Source: Alphaproteobacteria bacterium (GTDB taxonomy: Bacteria > Pseudomonadota > Alphaproteobacteria > Micavibrionales > Micavibrionaceae). Taken from it: a DNA stretch of 6,380 nucleotides. The stretch spans positions 1 through 6,380 of the forward strand of contig DAOWDF010000012.1 of NCBI GenBank assembly GCA_030639165.1, written 5' to 3'. The notes under the pieces were generated by a model, which worked only from the letters and a program-made list of their open reading frames with translations, was not told the DNA's origin and did no database searches. Every line of letters begins with the position of its first letter. Positions within the stretch are counted from its first letter, which is position 1. This document shows, in pieces, positions 5,891 to 6,380 of this stretch. The translations under genes were made by a program, and so were the position numbers.

Positions 5891-6049
5891 TCACCCCCCC
5901 CCCTTTAACACCTCCAAAGCCTTGAACGGTAGGGCGATGGGGACGGTTCGAAAACCTTCTTTGAGATCGTATGACAGCTTAGAGGTAAACAGCAATTTTA
6001 GCGCTGTTCTCTTGTCTTCTAGCTTATCTGAATCCCAGAGTGATGTAGG
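5891..6049 (-). pseudogene. C-terminal remnant of a large serine recombinase
   Basis: On the minus strand, 52 codons plus stop stay open from 6049 to a TGA at 5893-5891. The peptide contains TSLWDSDKLEDKR, then LKLLFTSKLSYD, then EGFRTVPIALPFKALEVLK. This order (S-L-W-x-S-x-x-L-x-x-K-R, LxLxF, SYDxxxGFRT, ALPFKxL) is the typical extreme C-terminus of Tn3-resolvase-type large serine recombinases of mobile elements. The catalytic N-terminal domain, zinc-ribbon region and coiled coil are all missing; an in-frame TAG lies at 6052-6050, where IS3-like sequence seems to begin. The gene ends 9 bp from the tRNA 3' end, reading towards it. The last three Gly codons before the stop lie in a G10 run (C10 at 5894-5903 on the plus strand). 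Assignment is from recognised sequence pattern and not from a search; the fragment cannot be functional. Confidence 0.7.
5894..5903 (+). repeat. C10 homopolymer (G10 on the minus strand)
   Basis: Ten consecutive C residues just downstream of the tRNA gene, in an otherwise AT-rich sequence. On the minus strand it encodes the last Gly codons and sets the frame of the TGA stop of the recombinase remnant, so a one-base length change would extend the frame. Such runs are prone both to slippage in the cell and to length errors in sequencing. Confidence 0.9.
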
Positions 6050-6078
6050 CTACACTATTCCGGACAGAAAATGTATAA

Positions 6079-6204
6079 AGTCTAAAGCAAGGAATAGAAA
6101 CAGACCAACCAATGAGCCAAACAGCTCGTGAACTTGGCACACCCAAAAGCTTATGTAGCTGGGTTAATGCATATTCTGGAGATAAAGGTAAATTCTGGAG
6201 ATAA
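6079..6204 (+). pseudogene. IS3-type OrfA (helix-turn-helix) remnant
   Basis: In the frame of the ATG at 6112, the sequence gives IETDQPMSQTARELGTPKSL followed by CSWVNAYSGDKGK, then a stop at 6202-6204. The pattern TDQPxSQxARELGxxxxxLxxWVxxY is the HTH_Tnp_1 region that binds the inverted repeats in IS3-family OrfA. The usual ~15-20 N-terminal codons before it are missing or shifted, with an in-frame TAA at 6076-6078. The 19-bp tandem duplication at 6173-6210 shifts the frame and creates the early stop. If one copy is removed, the frame stays open further. No OrfB catalytic domain is present, so the fragment is dead. Confidence 0.55.
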
Positions 6205-6210
6205 AGGTAA
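6173..6210 (+). repeat. Perfect 19-bp tandem duplication
   Basis: ATTCTGGAGATAAAGGTAA occurs twice head to tail, 6173-6191 and 6192-6210, with no mismatch. Because 19 is not a multiple of three, it frameshifts the OrfA remnant. Perfect identity suggests a recent event, or an assembly artefact. Confidence 0.95.
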
Positions 6211-6231
6211 AACTCACATTTCAAAAGAGCC

Positions 6232-6380
6232 GCAAGCGTCCGGTGAAGTCCGTCTAGGTGTTTTTTTACGATGCTGCTTGTGTGTTATTCCAGTTATGTG
6301 GCAGTAGCTGGTCTATTTTTTTGATCGGATGATCAGCAATTCGGTTCAATACATCAGCCAGATACTCTAGCGGATTAATA
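6232..6380 (-). mobile_element. End of an IS66-family insertion sequence (continues past right edge)
   Basis: The tnpC C-terminus is followed on the minus strand by 34 bp leading to a putative terminal inverted repeat. Read inward on the plus strand from 6232, GCAAGCGTCCGG resembles the GTAAGCG-type ends of IS66-family elements, with T replaced by C at position two. The other end and any 8-bp target duplication lie outside the window. The exact edge is uncertain, because the same bases could also continue the neighbouring OrfA frame. Confidence 0.5.
6266..6380 (-). CDS. tnpC: IS66-family transposase TnpC, C-terminal end (partial)
   Basis: Reading on the minus strand from 6379 to the TAA at 6268-6266 gives 37 residues: INPLEYLADVLNRIADHPIK, then KIDQLLPHNW and a short tail. 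NPxxYLxDVLxRIxDHPxxxIDxLLPxNW is the hallmark C-terminal tail of the IS66 DDE transposase, which catalyses transposition of the element. The DDE catalytic core would lie to the right of the window. Whether the gene is intact cannot be judged. An oligo-A run follows the stop in the transcript (T7 at 6261-6267 on the plus strand). Confidence 0.85.
   Translation of the reverse strand, partial: INPLEYLADVLNRIADHPIKKIDQLLPHNWNNTQAAS

Larger units (their letters stand above)
6044..6231 (+). mobile_element. Decayed IS3-family insertion sequence fragment
   Basis: Between the recombinase remnant and the IS66 remnant lies a plus-strand stub. Its left edge, TGTAGGC followed by ATTCCGGACAG (6044-6067), resembles the left inverted repeat of IS3-family elements, which commonly start TGT and have a CCGGACA block, and it coincides with the point where the recombinase frame stops. 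OrfA-like coding follows (6079-6204). The right inverted repeat and OrfB are absent, so only the left ~190 bp survive. Both boundaries are uncertain by several bases; the left could be anywhere from 6044 to 6051. Confidence 0.45.

Noticed and set aside
5943..5955. GGTTCGAA downstream of the tRNA as a possible attachment-site copy of the T-loop
   Set aside because: Only 8 bases match the tRNA and they are the generic T-loop sequence; here they encode part of the recombinase tail.
5922..6224. Open frames of 69 codons (plus, 5922-6131) and 66 codons (minus, 6024-6224)
   Set aside because: Both run across the junction between recombinase and IS3-type remnants and match neither; the other frames carry the recognisable sequence.
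1..6380. CRISPR array, rRNA or riboswitch
   Set aside because: No regularly spaced repeats, rRNA signature sequences or recognisable riboswitch core were seen on reading either strand.

Overview
The window reads as an AT-rich (roughly 40% GC by eye) alphaproteobacterial chromosome segment. The lineage is inferred from a small DUF3126-family protein (a family essentially restricted to Alphaproteobacteria), the form of the Kdo transferase, and an adjacent olsB/olsA-type ornithine-lipid gene pair. I cannot name a species.

Layout. Positions 1-5164 are one minus-strand gene train read from right to left: olsB-like N-acyltransferase (5164-4337), an olsA/plsC-like O-acyltransferase broken by an in-frame TAA (4325-3564), a DUF3126 protein (3538-3308), a small exported protein overlapping it by ATGA (3311-2859), two large exported cysteine-rich proteins that are diverged tandem paralogues (2843-1563 and 1491-562), and the N-terminal 177 codons of the Kdo transferase waaA (531-1, running off the left edge). 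Gaps are short (11 to 71 bp), so this is probably one or two transcription units devoted to the cell envelope: ornithine lipid, lipid A-Kdo, and secreted proteins of unknown role. Divergently, on the plus strand, lie a low-molecular-weight protein tyrosine phosphatase (5258-5725) and a complete tRNA-Arg(ACG) (5806-5882).

Right of the tRNA (5883-6380) there is no intact gene, only stacked mobile-element debris: the last ~52 codons of a large serine recombinase (minus strand, ending 9 bp from the tRNA), a stub of an IS3-type OrfA (plus strand) interrupted by a 19-bp tandem duplication, and the C-terminus of an IS66-type TnpC transposase (minus strand) that continues past the right edge. This looks like a worn insertion hotspot beside the tRNA gene.

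The points most worth a second look are the pair of unrecognised Cys-rich exported paralogues with conserved cysteine spacing inside a lipid/LPS gene cluster, the inactivated olsA-like gene whose three deviant positions are all C-to-A changes within 13 bases, and the recombinase/IS remnants beside the tRNA.
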